A stretch of 64,000 bases of DNA from DASRLE01 sp963825315 (GTDB taxonomy: Bacteria > Verrucomicrobiota > Verrucomicrobiia > Limisphaerales > Palsa-1400). Location of the stretch: positions 310,001 through 374,000 of the forward strand of contig CAWGST010000001.1 in assembly GCA_963825315.1 (NCBI GenBank), written 5' to 3'. Numbering within the stretch: position 1 is the stretch's first letter; each line of letters begins with the position of its first letter. The notes below the pieces were generated by a model that made no database searches, was not told the DNA's origin, and saw nothing but the letters and a program-made list of their open reading frames with translations. Shown here in pieces: positions 63,647-64,000 of this stretch. The position numbers and the translations under genes are program-made.

Positions 63647-64000
63647 ATGCTGGCCTGGACTATTTACATTTCATTCCTGGGCGCGGCGGCGCTGGCGCTT
63701 CTGCCGCCGGAGAACCGGCGCGCGGCGCGGATCACGGCGCTGCTCACGGCCCTGGCGGGACTGGCGGTCGCTTTGGGCGGCGCGGCGCAATACGAGCGCC
63801 ATGCGCCTTCCGGCAACCTCGCGGAAATCGTGAATTTTTCATGGATTGCTGACTTGGGCATCCGCTATCACCTGGCGGCGGACGGCATCAGCATCACTCT
63901 GGTGCTGCTCACCGGAATAGCCGCGGTCGCGGGCGTGTTGTTTTCGTGGAACATCGAGCGCCGCACCAGGGAATTTTTCGCCCTTTATTTGGCGCTCATC
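63647..64000 (+). CDS. Second NuoM-type antiporter-like subunit, partial
   Basis: From ATG 63647 the frame is open to the end of the window: MLAWTIYISFLGAAALALLP, then FSWIADLGIRYHLAADGISI and REFFALYLALI. The start and the WIADLGIxYHLxxDGIS pattern are those of NuoM, not NuoN. Two NuoM-like genes in a row occur in some complex I operons that lack nuoEFG. Only 118 codons are seen, so its Lys and Glu residues cannot be checked. Confidence 0.8.
   Translation, partial: MLAWTIYISFLGAAALALLPPENRRAARITALLTALAGLAVALGGAAQYERHAPSGNLAEIVNFSWIADLGIRYHLAADGISITLVLLTGIAAVAGVLFSWNIERRTREFFALYLALI

Noticed and set aside
1..64000. tRNA or rRNA genes
   Set aside because: No T-loop GTTCRA-type motif with a matching cloverleaf or rRNA signature was noticed while reading; a covariance-model scan would be needed to exclude one fully.

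Overview
The window looks like a chromosomal piece of a high-GC, Gram-negative bacterium of the Verrucomicrobia type (Pedosphaera / Limisphaerales-like). The clues are a PEP-CTERM sorting signal, a menaquinone (futalosine-route) and cytochrome-b558-type succinate dehydrogenase set, small addiction-module genes, frequent short palindromic intergenic repeats and many multihaem cytochromes. The phylum is an inference; no rRNA or other strong marker is present.

Layout. 1-5.5 kb (+): end of folC, sdhCAB, a histone-deacetylase-like hydrolase and ubiX. 5.5-6.5 kb: small accessory patch with an antitoxin gene, a toxin gene killed by a nonsense codon, a sigma-factor relic and a promoter overlapping a perfect hairpin. 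6.6-14.5 kb (+): mqnP-mqnE-mqnA (menaquinone), apbE, a rhomboid protease, purB and a B12-binding radical SAM enzyme. 15-19 kb: a flavin monooxygenase, a cytidylate-kinase-like protein and a PEP-CTERM exported protein. 19-24 kb (-): haem operon hemE-hemN-hemG-hemH. 24-28 kb: SGNH esterase, adenylate kinase and a nonahaem cytochrome c joined to a cytochrome b. 28-30 kb: toxin-antitoxin relic and an unrecognised gene. 30-41 kb (-): a respiratory supercluster with two tandem modules of tetrahaem cytochrome c + four-cluster Fe-S protein + NrfD-type quinol membrane protein, plus a NapC-type heptahaem protein, an 11-haem cytochrome c/b hybrid and small monohaem cytochromes. 41-44.6 kb: accessory island with two acetyltransferase cassettes bounded by attC-like sites, another dead toxin with a live antitoxin, and repeats. 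44.7-53 kb (-): a porin-cytochrome conduit (outer-membrane beta-barrel, octahaem lipoprotein, two large nonahaem cytochromes, a GldG-like membrane protein). 53-64 kb: hemA (-), then feoA and nuoA-B-C-D-I-H-J-K-L-M-M' (+), a complex I operon without nuoEFG between D and H.

How it fits together. Complex I-like and succinate dehydrogenase proteins would reduce menaquinone, which mqnP/E/A (and possibly ubiX) help to make. The NrfD and NapC modules could exchange electrons between menaquinone and periplasmic cytochromes c. The porin-cytochrome set could carry electrons across the outer membrane to or from an outside partner. The haem genes supply the large cofactor demand. The candidate system of most interest is this combined periplasmic/outer-membrane electron-transfer apparatus, including an NrfD protein with a cyclic-nucleotide-binding domain inserted in its membrane domain.

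Caution. At least a dozen otherwise good genes (hemE, hemG, mqnE, nuoH, nuoJ, nuoL, nuoM, cytochrome and Fe-S genes) carry one or more frameshifts, mostly behaving like one extra base. This pattern fits uncorrected sequencing or assembly indels better than gene decay, so several apparent gene fusions here are probably artefacts too.
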